Below are positions 16,243 through 24,415 of a DNA stretch of 64,000 nucleotides, piece after piece (position 1 is the first letter of the stretch; the number at the start of each line of letters is the position of its first letter). Under the pieces are notes generated by a model that was given only the letters and a program-made list of their open reading frames with translations, did not search any database and was not told the DNA's origin. Location: positions 1 through 64,000 of the forward strand of contig NZ_QJRF01000039.1 of the NCBI RefSeq assembly GCF_013393345.1. The letters run 5' to 3'. The position numbers and the translations under genes were made by a program. This stretch comes from Pseudomonas taiwanensis. Lineage in GTDB: Bacteria; Pseudomonadota; Gammaproteobacteria; Pseudomonadales; Pseudomonadaceae.

Positions 16243-17622
16243 GTGACCACCACCGCCTTCTCCTCCCTGCCCCTCTCCGAGGCCACCCTGGCCAACCTGG
16301 AGACCCTGGGCTACCGCGACATGACGCCGATCCAGGCCCAGGCCCTGCCGCTGATCCTCAAGGGCCAGGACCTGATCGCCCAGGCCAAGACCGGCAGTGG
16401 CAAGACCGCCGCGTTCGGGATCGGCCTGCTGGAGCCGCTCAACCCGCGCTACTTCGGCTGCCAGGCGCTGGTGCTCTGCCCCACCCGCGAGCTGGCCGAC
16501 CAGGTGACCAAGGAAGTCCGCCGCCTGGCCCGTGGCCACGGCAACATCAAGGTGCTGACGCTCTGCGGCGGCGTTCCGTTCGGCCCCCAGGTGGGCTCGC
16601 TGGAACACGGCGCCCACGTCATCGTCGGCACCCCCGGCCGGGTCCAGGAACACCTGCGCAAGGGCACCCTGGTACTCGACGGTCTCAACACCCTGGTGCT
16701 GGACGAAGCCGACCGTATGCTCGACATGGGCTTCTACGACAGCATTGCCGACATCATCGGCCAACTCCCGGCGCGCCGGCAGACGCTGCTGTTCTCCGCC
16801 ACCTACCCGGCCGGCATCGCCCAACTGGCCAAGACCTTCATGCGCGAACCGCAGCAGGTGAAGGTGGAGGCCCTGCACGACGACAGCCAGATCGAGCAGC
16901 GCTTCTACGAGATCGACCCGCGCCAGCGCATGGATGCCGTGCTGCGCCTGCTGCAAAGCAACCGCCCGCAATCCTGCGTCGCCTTCTGCCATACCCGTCA
17001 GCAATGCCAGGAGCTGGAAGCCCACCTGCGCGACAACGGCGTTTCCGCGCAATCGCTGCATGGCGACCTGGAGCAGCGCGAGCGCGACCAGGTGCTGGCC
17101 CTGTTCGCCAACCAGAGCTGCAGCGTGCTGGTGGCCACCGACGTCGCCGCCCGAGGCCTGGACATCGCCGGCCTGGAAGCGGTGATCAACGTCGAACTGT
17201 CCCGGGACCCGGAAGTGCATATCCACCGTGTCGGCCGCAGCGGCCGCGCCGGCGAGAAGGGCCTGGCGCTGAGCCTGGTGGCACCCGCCGAGGCCAACCG
17301 CGCCCAGGCCATCGAAGACCTGCAGCAGTCGCCGCTGAACTGGCAGCGCATCGATGAACTGATCGTGAAGAACCGCGACCCCCTGCTGCCGCCCATGGCC
17401 ACCCTGTGCATCAACGGCGGTCGCAAGGAGAAGCTGCGCCCCGGCGACATCGTCGGCGCCCTCACCGGTGAAGCGGGGATTCCCGGCAGCCAGGTGGGCA
17501 AGATCGCCGTCTTCGACTTCCAGGCCTTCGTCGCGGTCGAACGCGGCATCGCCAAGCAAGCGCTCAAGCGTCTCAGTGAAGGGAAGATCAAGGGGCGTTC
17601 CTACAAGGTCCGCATCCTCTGA
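16243..17622 (+). CDS. dbpA: ATP-dependent RNA helicase DbpA
   Basis: DEAD-box helicase of 459 residues acting in 50S ribosome assembly on 23S rRNA. The Q motif (TPIQAQALP), Walker A AKTGSGKT, DEAD box (VLDEADRML), SAT and motif VI HRVGRSGRAG are present in order. The C-terminal domain, with CINGGRKEKLRPGDIVGALTG and a KGRSYKVRIL end, is the DbpA RNA-binding domain that recognises hairpin 92. Translation starts at GTG. The gene is 60 bases after mdtD, with a TAAACT box in the gap that may be its own promoter. Confidence 0.95.
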   Translation: MTTTAFSSLPLSEATLANLETLGYRDMTPIQAQALPLILKGQDLIAQAKTGSGKTAAFGIGLLEPLNPRYFGCQALVLCPTRELADQVTKEVRRLARGHGNIKVLTLCGGVPFGPQVGSLEHGAHVIVGTPGRVQEHLRKGTLVLDGLNTLVLDEADRMLDMGFYDSIADIIGQLPARRQTLLFSATYPAGIAQLAKTFMREPQQVKVEALHDDSQIEQRFYEIDPRQRMDAVLRLLQSNRPQSCVAFCHTRQQCQELEAHLRDNGVSAQSLHGDLEQRERDQVLALFANQSCSVLVATDVAARGLDIAGLEAVINVELSRDPEVHIHRVGRSGRAGEKGLALSLVAPAEANRAQAIEDLQQSPLNWQRIDELIVKNRDPLLPPMATLCINGGRKEKLRPGDIVGALTGEAGIPGSQVGKIAVFDFQAFVAVERGIAKQALKRLSEGKIKGRSYKVRIL

Positions 17623-17623
17623 C

Positions 17624-18367
17624 TCAAGGTTGAGCTAACCCATGGCGGGCGAAGATGGCCTGATAGGTGCCGTCTTCGCGCATCCCCTGCATCGCCTGGT
17701 CGAACTCCTCCACCAGTTGCCGATGCCGTGGATGGCTGCGACGCACCAGGATATGCAGGCCGTTCTCGCTGAGCGGCCGGGGCAGGAACTCCAGCTGCTC
17801 ACGAATGCCTGCAAGTTCGCCATTGAGGTAGAAACGCGCCACCAGTTCGTCTTCCAGCGTCAGTTGCACACGTCCGGCAGCCAGCATCCGCGCGCCCATC
17901 TGGAAATTCTTCACGGGCACCCTGTTCAGGCCAGCATCGGTATCGAAGCTCGGCAGGTAGCTGTAGCCGCGCACCACGGCAATGCTGCTGCTTTTCAGAT
18001 CAGCCGGTGCCTGGAACCGGGCATCGCTGCCCTGGCGCTTGAGGAAGAGGATGCGATTGGTCAGGTAGGGCTTGGAGAACTGACCGTAGCCGGCTCGTTC
18101 GTCGCTGTACCAGGCATTGACGATCAGGTCGTAATCGCCGACCTGGACCCCGCGCAGGGCGCGAGCCCATGGCACCTGGACGAACTCGGGACGGTGGCCG
18201 GCGCGCTTGAGCGCCGTGCTCACCAGCTCGGTCGCCAGACCATTGCCCGGCAGGCTGGCATCGGTGAAGGGCGGCCAGATATCGGCAGCCATGCGCAAGG
18301 TTTCAGCAGGGGCACTCGCGGCGGCGAGCAGCAGGGCGAAGAAGGCAAAACCACAGCGTCGTCTCAT
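17624..18367 (-). CDS. Orphan family-3 periplasmic solute-binding protein (a)
   Basis: Secreted amino-acid-type binding protein, 247 residues. The signal peptide MRRRCGFAFFALLLAAASAPA is followed by LRMAADIWPPFTD, the usual first strand and ligand loop of SBP_bac_3 proteins. GDYDLIVNAWYSDERA and LEDELVARFYLNGE are later landmarks. No permease or ATPase gene is adjacent, so it may act as a sensor partner or use a remote importer. Its stop codon lies one base from the dbpA stop (convergent). The ATG at 18367 precedes the signal peptide directly. Confidence 0.82.
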   Translation of the reverse strand: MRRRCGFAFFALLLAAASAPAETLRMAADIWPPFTDASLPGNGLATELVSTALKRAGHRPEFVQVPWARALRGVQVGDYDLIVNAWYSDERAGYGQFSKPYLTNRILFLKRQGSDARFQAPADLKSSSIAVVRGYSYLPSFDTDAGLNRVPVKNFQMGARMLAAGRVQLTLEDELVARFYLNGELAGIREQLEFLPRPLSENGLHILVRRSHPRHRQLVEEFDQAMQGMREDGTYQAIFARHGLAQP

Positions 18368-18594
18368 GCGAAGGCATCCGAGAACAGGTCTGGCCGGCAG
18401 GTAGCCAAGACTGCACGAAAATTGCGACAGCGACCAGATATCCGGTACTTCCGTACCTGGTCCCGTAACGCCGCAATGTGACTCGCACCGCGCGCCAGCA
18501 TCGAATGCGACAGGGTGGCTGACAGCGTCACCCACTGCCCTTAGGCTGTACGCGGCAGCACAGCCGTACCCGGACATTCGCCCACAAGGCCCCT

Positions 18595-20772
18595 ATGCCC
18601 TCGACTCGATTCAATGAAACGCTGCGCCGCCTCTGGGCGCTGGACAAGTTCAGCTACAGCCTGCGCGTCTTCGTCGCCCTCACCGGGAGCATGGCGCTGT
18701 GCTGGCAGCAGGACCGATTGGACCTGCTGATTCCACTCTTCCTCGGCATCATCGCCAGCGCCCTGGCAGAAACCGACGACAGCTGGCAGGGCCGCCTGAC
18801 GGCACTGCTGGTGACCCTCGGCTGCTTCAGCGTCGCCTCGCTATCAGTGGAGCTGCTATTCCCCTACCCCTGGGTCTTCGTCAGCGCCCTGGCCCTGGCC
18901 AGCTTCGGCCTGACCATGCTCGGCGCCCTGGGTGAGCGCTACGCCACTATCGCGTCGGCGACACTGATTCTCTCCATCTACACCATGATCGGCGTCGACC
19001 AGCGCGGCGGCGCGCTTACCGATCTCTGGCAGGAACCCGCCCTGCTCGTGGCCGGGGCCGCCTGGTACGGCCTGCTCTCGGTGCTCTGGCAGGCGCTCTT
19101 CACCCACCAGCCGGTGCAGCAGAGTCTCGCCAGGCTGTTCCGCGAACTGGGGCAATACCTCAAGTTGAAATCGGCGCTCCTGGAGCCGGTGCGCCAACTC
19201 GATGTGGAAGCTCGCCGGCTGGAACTGGCGCGGCAGAATGGCAAGGTGGTGGCGGCACTGAACGCGACCAAGGAAATCATCCTGCACCGGGTCGGCAATG
19301 GCCGGCCCGGCCCCAAAGTCAGCCGCTACCTCAAGCTGTACTTCCTGGCGCAAGACATCCACGAGCGCGCCAGCTCCTCCCACTACGCCTACAACGAACT
19401 GGCCGAAGCCTTTTTCCACAGCGACGTGCTGTTCCGCTGCCAGCGCCTGCTGCGCCAGCAAGGCGGTGCCTGCCAGGCGCTGGGGCGTGCGATCCAGATG
19501 CGCCGGCCCTTCGACTACCTGGATGGCGCCCAGGCCCTGGAAGACCTGAACAAGTCCCTGGAGCACCTGCGCATCCAGAGCAACCCGGCCTGGCGCGGCC
19601 TGCTGCGCTCGCTCAACGCGCTGGCGCGCAATCTCGCCACCCTTGACCGCCTGCTCATCGATGCCAGCAATCCCGATGCCCTCGCCGAAGCTCAGGACGC
19701 CAGTCTGCTGGACCGCTCACCCAAAGGCCCGAAGGATGTCTGGGAACGCCTCAAGCAGAACCTCACGCCCACGTCCCTGGTGTTCCGCCATGCCCTGCGC
19801 ATGGCCGTGGCATTGACCGCCGGCTATGGCGTGCTGCACCTGATCCACCCCGAGCAGGGTTACTGGATCCTGCTGACCACGGTGTTCGTCTGCCAACCCA
19901 ACTTCGGCGCCACCCGACGCAAGCTGGTGCAGCGGATCGCCGGTACCCTGCTCGGCCTGGCGCTGGGCTGGGCGTTGTTCGACCTGTTCCCCAGCGCCCT
20001 GGTGCAGTCCGCCTTCGCCGTGATCGCCGGGGTGATCTTCTTCGCCAATCGTGCGACCCGCTACACCCTGGCCACCGCCGCCATCACCCTGATGGTGCTG
20101 TTCTGCTTCAACCAGGTCGGCAACAGCTATGGCCTGTTCCTGCCGCGCCTGGTGGACACCTTGCTGGGCGCGCTGATCGCCGGCCTGGCGGTGATCTTCA
20201 TCCTGCCCGACTGGCAGGGCCGCCGGCTCAACCAGGTGGTGGCCAACACCCTTGCCTGCAACAGTCGCTACCTGCGGCAGATCATGCAGCAGTACGCCAG
20301 CGGCAAACGCGACGACCTGGCCTACCGCCTGGCCCGGCGCAACGCCCATAACGCCGACGCGGCGCTGTCCACCACCCTTTCCAACATGCTCATGGAGCCG
20401 GGCCACTTCCGGAAGGAAGCGGACATCGGCTTCCGCTTCCTGGTGCTCTCACACACCCTGCTGAGCTACCTCTCCGCGCTCGGCGCGCACCGCAGCGATA
20501 CCCCCGGTGAAGCCCTGACGCCGACAATCAACGAAGCCGCCGAACAGATTGCCGAGAGCCTGGACTGCATCGCCCAAGGCCTGACCGACCGCCGCCCGAT
20601 CAACATCCATCGCGACGAAGAGGATGCCCTCGCCAAGACCCTGGAACAGCTTCCCGAAGACATGGACGACCGCCCCCGCCTGGTGCAGACCGAACTGAGT
20701 CTGATCTGCCGACAACTGGGGGCGTTGAGGACGCTGGCGGCGCATTTGTTGAATGAGGGGAAGGTGGCATAG
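18595..20772 (+). CDS. yccS: YccS/YhfK-like FUSC-family inner-membrane protein
   Basis: Large membrane protein of 725 residues, close to E. coli YccS (about 720). Two membrane blocks are visible: residues about 20-170, and a second from about 395 to 545 that contains GYWILLTTVFVCQPNFGATR, the FUSC signature. A soluble helical region lies between them and a C-terminal cytosolic part follows. The family resembles aromatic-acid efflux proteins (AaeB), but YccS itself has no firm function. The start sits about 50 bases after a TTAGGCT -10-like sequence. Confidence 0.85.
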   Translation: MPSTRFNETLRRLWALDKFSYSLRVFVALTGSMALCWQQDRLDLLIPLFLGIIASALAETDDSWQGRLTALLVTLGCFSVASLSVELLFPYPWVFVSALALASFGLTMLGALGERYATIASATLILSIYTMIGVDQRGGALTDLWQEPALLVAGAAWYGLLSVLWQALFTHQPVQQSLARLFRELGQYLKLKSALLEPVRQLDVEARRLELARQNGKVVAALNATKEIILHRVGNGRPGPKVSRYLKLYFLAQDIHERASSSHYAYNELAEAFFHSDVLFRCQRLLRQQGGACQALGRAIQMRRPFDYLDGAQALEDLNKSLEHLRIQSNPAWRGLLRSLNALARNLATLDRLLIDASNPDALAEAQDASLLDRSPKGPKDVWERLKQNLTPTSLVFRHALRMAVALTAGYGVLHLIHPEQGYWILLTTVFVCQPNFGATRRKLVQRIAGTLLGLALGWALFDLFPSALVQSAFAVIAGVIFFANRATRYTLATAAITLMVLFCFNQVGNSYGLFLPRLVDTLLGALIAGLAVIFILPDWQGRRLNQVVANTLACNSRYLRQIMQQYASGKRDDLAYRLARRNAHNADAALSTTLSNMLMEPGHFRKEADIGFRFLVLSHTLLSYLSALGAHRSDTPGEALTPTINEAAEQIAESLDCIAQGLTDRRPINIHRDEEDALAKTLEQLPEDMDDRPRLVQTELSLICRQLGALRTLAAHLLNEGKVA

Positions 20773-20790
20773 GAGCCGGGCAGATTCGTT

Positions 20791-20883
20791 GTGGGGGCGA
20801 TTTCAATCGCTATGGGCGGCGAAGCCGCCCCTGGGATCCATAGGCCGTCCTTCGGACGGTTCAGCGAATGAATTCGCCCCCAC
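20791..20883. repeat. REP pair with hybrid arms, downstream flank of the RAYT gene
   Basis: The left arm is GTGGGGGCGATTTCAATCGC and the right arm ends GCGAATGAATTCGCCCCCAC, so the two arm types are joined. The middle has GGGCGGCGAAGCCGCCC and a GGCCGTCC-TTC-GGACGGT-like stem. It lies 24 bases past the RAYT stop. Confidence 0.92.
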
Positions 20884-20907
20884 AGTCATATTCCCGAACC
20901 GCAACTT

Positions 20908-21363
20908 TCAGAGCCACTGCGCGTCCCAGAACGGGTAGTCGCCGATCCGCTCCACCAAGCCTGCCCGCAAGGGGTTGGCGACGATGTAGCGCGCCACCTT
21001 GCGGATGTCCTCTTCGCTGCGCAGAGCGTAGTCGTGAAATCCCGGTTGCCAGACGCCTCCACCGGTTTCGACGCGGAAGCCCAACTGACGGGCCGAACGC
21101 CCTTTGAATACCTTGACCACGTTGGACAATCCAATTGGCCCGTTGAGCTGAACCAACCAGTGCAGGTGGTCCGGCATCAGCACCCAGGCGAGCGAGCTCA
21201 CCACATTCTGATCATGCAGCCGGCGCAACTCGGCAACGGCAATACGTGCGCAATCGAAGTCCCGAAACAGGGGCCGGCGGTCGTTGGTCGTGGTGGTGAT
21301 GTGGTAGATCTGGCCAACGCGTGAAACGCGGCCCTTGAGGAGGTCCTCACTTGGCATATCCAT
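20908..21363 (-). CDS. REP-associated tyrosine transposase (RAYT, TnpA_REP)
   Basis: Single-domain Y1 HUH endonuclease of 151 residues related to IS200/IS605 transposases. The HUH pair is HLH at residues 66-68 within LMPDHLHWLVQL. The likely nucleophile is Tyr126 in ARYIVANPLRAGL, which aligns with Tyr115 of E. coli TnpA_REP. RAYTs are domesticated and mobilise REP sequences rather than themselves. REP pairs lie on both sides (20791-20883 and 21482-21576), the classic REPtron layout. The gene appears intact. A second ATG two codons in could equally be the start. Confidence 0.92.
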   Translation of the reverse strand: MDMPSEDLLKGRVSRVGQIYHITTTTNDRRPLFRDFDCARIAVAELRRLHDQNVVSSLAWVLMPDHLHWLVQLNGPIGLSNVVKVFKGRSARQLGFRVETGGGVWQPGFHDYALRSEEDIRKVARYIVANPLRAGLVERIGDYPFWDAQWL

Positions 21364-21481
21364 TGCCCTTGTTGTTCTGAAGGCAATGACTTTATGGCCC
21401 AGGCAGCCGGATATGGGCTGCCACGCAGTGGTGAAAGGGATGATCCGGGCCGAGGAAGTTGCTGACGCCGCACCTCACCCT

Positions 21482-21576
21482 GTGGGGGCGAATTCATTCG
21501 CTGAGGGCTGCGCAGCAGCCCCACGCAAATCACAAGGCAGACCTTCGGTCTGTTTAGCGAATGAATTCGCCCCCAC
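21482..21576. repeat. REP pair, upstream flank of the RAYT gene
   Basis: The arms GTGGGGGCGAATTCATTCGC and its inverse enclose GGGCTGC-GC-AGCAGCCC and a GGCAGACCTTCGGTCTG stem. It is located between the RAYT start and the MocR gene. Confidence 0.93.
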
Positions 21577-21598
21577 AAAAAAGCGGTCCGCCCATCTT

Positions 21599-23014
21599 CT
21601 ACTCCCCCATCAACTCCCTGATCGTCTCCCCCACCTTCCGCACCGCCGCTTCGATGGCTGGTGTCGGTTTGGAGGAGTAGTTCATCCGCAGGCAGTTCCG
21701 GTATTTGCCGGAGGCGGAGAAGATGCTGCCGGCGGCGATCTGTACGCCTTTGGGCAGCAGGGCGCGGTTCAGGCGCAGGGTGTCGAAATCCTCGGGCAGT
21801 TCCACCCACAGCATGAAGCTGCCCTGGGGCCGGCTGGCGCGGGTGCCTTCGGGGAAGTAGCGCATCACCCAGTCGATCATCTGGTCGCGGCTGTGCTGGT
21901 ACTGGCTGCGCATGCGCCGCAGGTGCGGTTCGTAATGGCCCTTGCCGATGAAATCGGCCAACGCCAGTTGCGGCTGGGTCGCCGTGGCACCGGTGGAGAT
22001 GTATTTCATGTGCAGCACCCGATCGAGGTAGCGGCCGGGGGCGATCCAGCCGACACGGATGCCCGGCGCCACGGTCTTGGAGAAGGAGCTGCAGAGCAGC
22101 ACGCGACCGTCGTCGTCGAAGGACTTGATGGTGCGCGGTCGCGGGTACTGGTAGGCGAGGTCGCCGTACACGTCATCTTCGAGGATCGGCACGTCGTAGC
22201 GCTGCGCCAGGGTGACCAGGGCGCGCTTGCGTGCCTCCGGCATGATGTAGCCCAGCGGGTTGTTGCAGTTGGGGGTGAGCTGGATCAGCTTGATCGGCCA
22301 CTGTTCCAGGGCCATTTCCAGGGCTTCCAGGCTGATGCCGTTGAGCGGGTCCGTGGGGAGCTCCAGGGCCTTCATGCCGAAGCCCTTCAAGGTCTGCATG
22401 GCACCGTGGAAGCTTGGTGAATCCACGGCGACTATGTCCCCCGGCTCGCAGGTGGAGCGGATCGCCACCGACAGCGCCTCATGGCAGCCGGTGGTGATGA
22501 CGATATCGCTGGCGGGGATCTGGCAGCCGGAATCCAGCGCCAGGCGCGCCACCTGTTCGCGCAGCGCCTCGGTGCCGTAGATGCTGTCGTAGTAGAGGCC
22601 GCTGCCATCCTGGCGCCGGCTGATCTGGCCGAGGCTGCGCAGCAACGGTTTCAAGGTCGGACTGGTGATGTCCGGCATGCCGCGGCCGAGCTGCAGGACA
22701 TTGTCCTTGGCGCTGCGCTTGATCAGGTCGAGCACGTCGTTCCATTGAGAGACATCCACCGGCCGCTGCGGCGCCCGACTCATCGCCGGCAGCGCGGGTG
22801 TTTGACGGCGCGGCGGCACGAAGTAGCCGGACTTCGGCCTGGGCTCGGCCAAGCCACCGTCCTCGAGAATCCGATAGGCCTGCTGCACCGTGCTAAGGCT
22901 CACGCCGTGCTCCAGGCTCAGCGCGCGTACCGACGGCAGGCGGTCGCCCGGGCGGTAATAGCCCTGTTCGATGCGTTCACCGAGGGTTTCGGCCAGCTTG
23001 ATGTAGAGCTTCAT
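21599..23014 (-). CDS. MocR-family regulator (GntR wHTH fused to aminotransferase fold)
   Basis: PLP-dependent transcription regulator of 471 residues. Residues 1-75 form a GntR winged helix (ERIEQGYYRPGDRLPSVRAL, then VSLSTVQQAYRILE). The rest has the class-I aminotransferase fold, with the PLP lysine in SSFSKTVAPGIRVGW. The start at 23014 has a GGGAG box; nine upstream codons are discarded. It is divergent from a DUF1127 gene, and the gap between them holds three copies of an ATCTGTAT octamer likely to be its operator. The effector is unknown; some relatives (PdxR, GabR) respond to PLP or GABA. Confidence 0.88.
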   Translation of the reverse strand: MKLYIKLAETLGERIEQGYYRPGDRLPSVRALSLEHGVSLSTVQQAYRILEDGGLAEPRPKSGYFVPPRRQTPALPAMSRAPQRPVDVSQWNDVLDLIKRSAKDNVLQLGRGMPDITSPTLKPLLRSLGQISRRQDGSGLYYDSIYGTEALREQVARLALDSGCQIPASDIVITTGCHEALSVAIRSTCEPGDIVAVDSPSFHGAMQTLKGFGMKALELPTDPLNGISLEALEMALEQWPIKLIQLTPNCNNPLGYIMPEARKRALVTLAQRYDVPILEDDVYGDLAYQYPRPRTIKSFDDDGRVLLCSSFSKTVAPGIRVGWIAPGRYLDRVLHMKYISTGATATQPQLALADFIGKGHYEPHLRRMRSQYQHSRDQMIDWVMRYFPEGTRASRPQGSFMLWVELPEDFDTLRLNRALLPKGVQIAAGSIFSASGKYRNCLRMNYSSKPTPAIEAAVRKVGETIRELMGE

Positions 23015-23053
23015 GACAGTCTCCCGAATCGGAGCGAACACACAGCAGAACCA

Positions 23054-23136
23054 TTACAGATGGGTGCTGATCTGAGGATTCAGATAGAAAACCACGCAAT
23101 CTGTATGAAGAAAATATACAGATCGTGAATCTGTAT
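23054..23136. promoter_or_regulatory. Operator repeats between the MocR gene and the DUF1127 gene
   Basis: ATCTGTAT at 23099-23106, its inverse ATACAGAT at 23116-23123, and ATCTGTAT again at 23129-23136 form alternating repeats. A further TTACAGAT is at 23054-23061 and an ATTCAGAT-like copy is near 23079. MocR regulators bind direct and inverted repeats of this size in the shared promoter gap. The region is AT-rich relative to its surroundings. Confidence 0.65.
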
Positions 23137-23198
23137 TGAGAAATTGCCGACGGACATCATGTTCCCACCCCGATCCACCACAGGGCATGAGGAACGCA

Positions 23199-23435
23199 AT
23201 GATGAACGGCCTGAGCGATGTACGCCTGACTCTCCACGCACGGGAACTGGAACAGGAGCAGCGCACGCCTGTATCCCTCGCACCGGCCCTGTCGGGCAAC
23301 CGCTGGGACCGTTTCTGGATGCGCCTGCAAACACGCCGCAAGCTGCTGGAGCTGGATGACCACGCCCTGCGGGACATCGGACTGACCCGCGAACAAGCGC
23401 TGGAAGAGGCCCTCAAACCCTTCTGGAAAGTCTGA
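23199..23435 (+). CDS. DUF1127 small basic protein
   Basis: A 78-residue protein with a C-terminal DUF1127 (YjiS-like) motif: RFWMRLQTRRKLLELDDHAL then RDIGLTREQA. Such proteins are short, arginine-rich and often stress- or nutrient-regulated; some bind RNA. The start is chosen at 23199 (or the next codon), where a GAGGA box lies 5-8 nt upstream. Longer in-frame starts at 23136 and 23187 lack a suitable box. Its divergent pairing with the MocR gene suggests it is that regulator's target. Confidence 0.8.
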   Translation: MMNGLSDVRLTLHARELEQEQRTPVSLAPALSGNRWDRFWMRLQTRRKLLELDDHALRDIGLTREQALEEALKPFWKV

Positions 23436-23480
23436 ACGCCGGAGCGGACACGGGCTCGATCGAGTAAGTCCAACCAGCCA

Positions 23481-24371
23481 TCAGGGCCAGGGCTTCCAGT
23501 CGCGAGAAGGCTTGTTCAACGGCGCTTGCAGGCCCTGGAAGCCCGGTTGTGCCTGGAGCTTGCGCAAGCCTTCGGCCAGTCGCTTGTCCACGTACTTGCC
23601 ACGGGGGTTGTCCGGCACCAGCCAGTGCACCGGATAAAGACCGAAGTCCTGGGCACGCAGCTGTTCACGCAGGCCCAGGCGATCGATTTCGTGTTCGGTC
23701 TCGCTCACGGCGAAGACGTAGCCGTCGATGCGCCCGCGCACCAGCTTCTGCAGGCTGCCCTCGATGCTGTTGCCGGACAGCGCCGGAAAACCCAGCCAAG
23801 GCGCATGGGCACGATCCGTCTCGACCTGGTAAGGAAACGCCAGGCTGCGCAGGGCTGGCGTCACGACCGGCGCGGCAAGCTGTTCCTGCAATTCATCGAC
23901 GCGCCAGCTGTGCCCCAGCAGGGGCTGCAACTGTGCCTGTTGCCCGGCATCGAGACCGCTGGCGGCCAAGCGATCGGCGCTGAGCATATGGGCCGGGTCG
24001 AGCAGCTGGGCAACGTTCAGGCTGTAGGCACGCCGGGTGAACAGGCCGAAACGCACCTCCCAGAGCAGGCCCGAGCCGTAGCGCAATCCGGCCGGCAGGC
24101 GTGGCAGGTTACCGAGAAAGGGCACCTGGAATTCGCACTCACCGTTCTGCAGCAGGTGAAAGGTGCGCGCGAACGGGATGATCTGCAGGTCGAAATCGAT
24201 GTCCGGGAGTTGCTGGTCGATGGCGCGGACCAGGTCCAGCAGCGGTCCGCTGCCATCCGCCTCGGCCAAGCCGGGCACTTCGGCCACCGCCACCCGCCAT
24301 TGCTCGGCGGCCGCGACGGTGCTGGCCCAACCCAGGCACAAACTGAGGCACAGCAACGAGAATCGGCGCAT
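23481..24371 (-). CDS. Orphan periplasmic solute-binding-like protein (b)
   Basis: Secreted protein of 296 residues. MRRFSLLCLSLCLGWASTVAAA is the signal peptide. The mature chain follows the type II binding fold (WRVAVAEVPGLAEADGSGPL, DFDLQIIPFARTFHLLQNGE, RGRIDGYVFAVSETEHEIDRL) but is more divergent than the other orphan binding proteins here. There are no transporter genes next to it. Its neighbours are the HDOD protein upstream and a convergent DUF1127 gene. The ligand and role are unknown. Confidence 0.72.
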   Translation of the reverse strand: MRRFSLLCLSLCLGWASTVAAAEQWRVAVAEVPGLAEADGSGPLLDLVRAIDQQLPDIDFDLQIIPFARTFHLLQNGECEFQVPFLGNLPRLPAGLRYGSGLLWEVRFGLFTRRAYSLNVAQLLDPAHMLSADRLAASGLDAGQQAQLQPLLGHSWRVDELQEQLAAPVVTPALRSLAFPYQVETDRAHAPWLGFPALSGNSIEGSLQKLVRGRIDGYVFAVSETEHEIDRLGLREQLRAQDFGLYPVHWLVPDNPRGKYVDKRLAEGLRKLQAQPGFQGLQAPLNKPSRDWKPWP

Positions 24372-24415
24372 GGATCACCCCGGAGGAGCGGTACGCCTGA
24401 GTATAGGAGCGCCCT

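Noticed and set aside
14347-17559. A 1070-codon open frame on the minus strand over mdtD and dbpA
   Set aside because: It runs antisense to two well-supported genes, and the sequence is compositionally a shadow of dbpA and mdtD.
822-21576. CRISPR array made of the repeated palindromes
   Set aside because: The copies are scattered over 20 kb in non-coding gaps, without regular spacers or cas genes; they are REP pairs.
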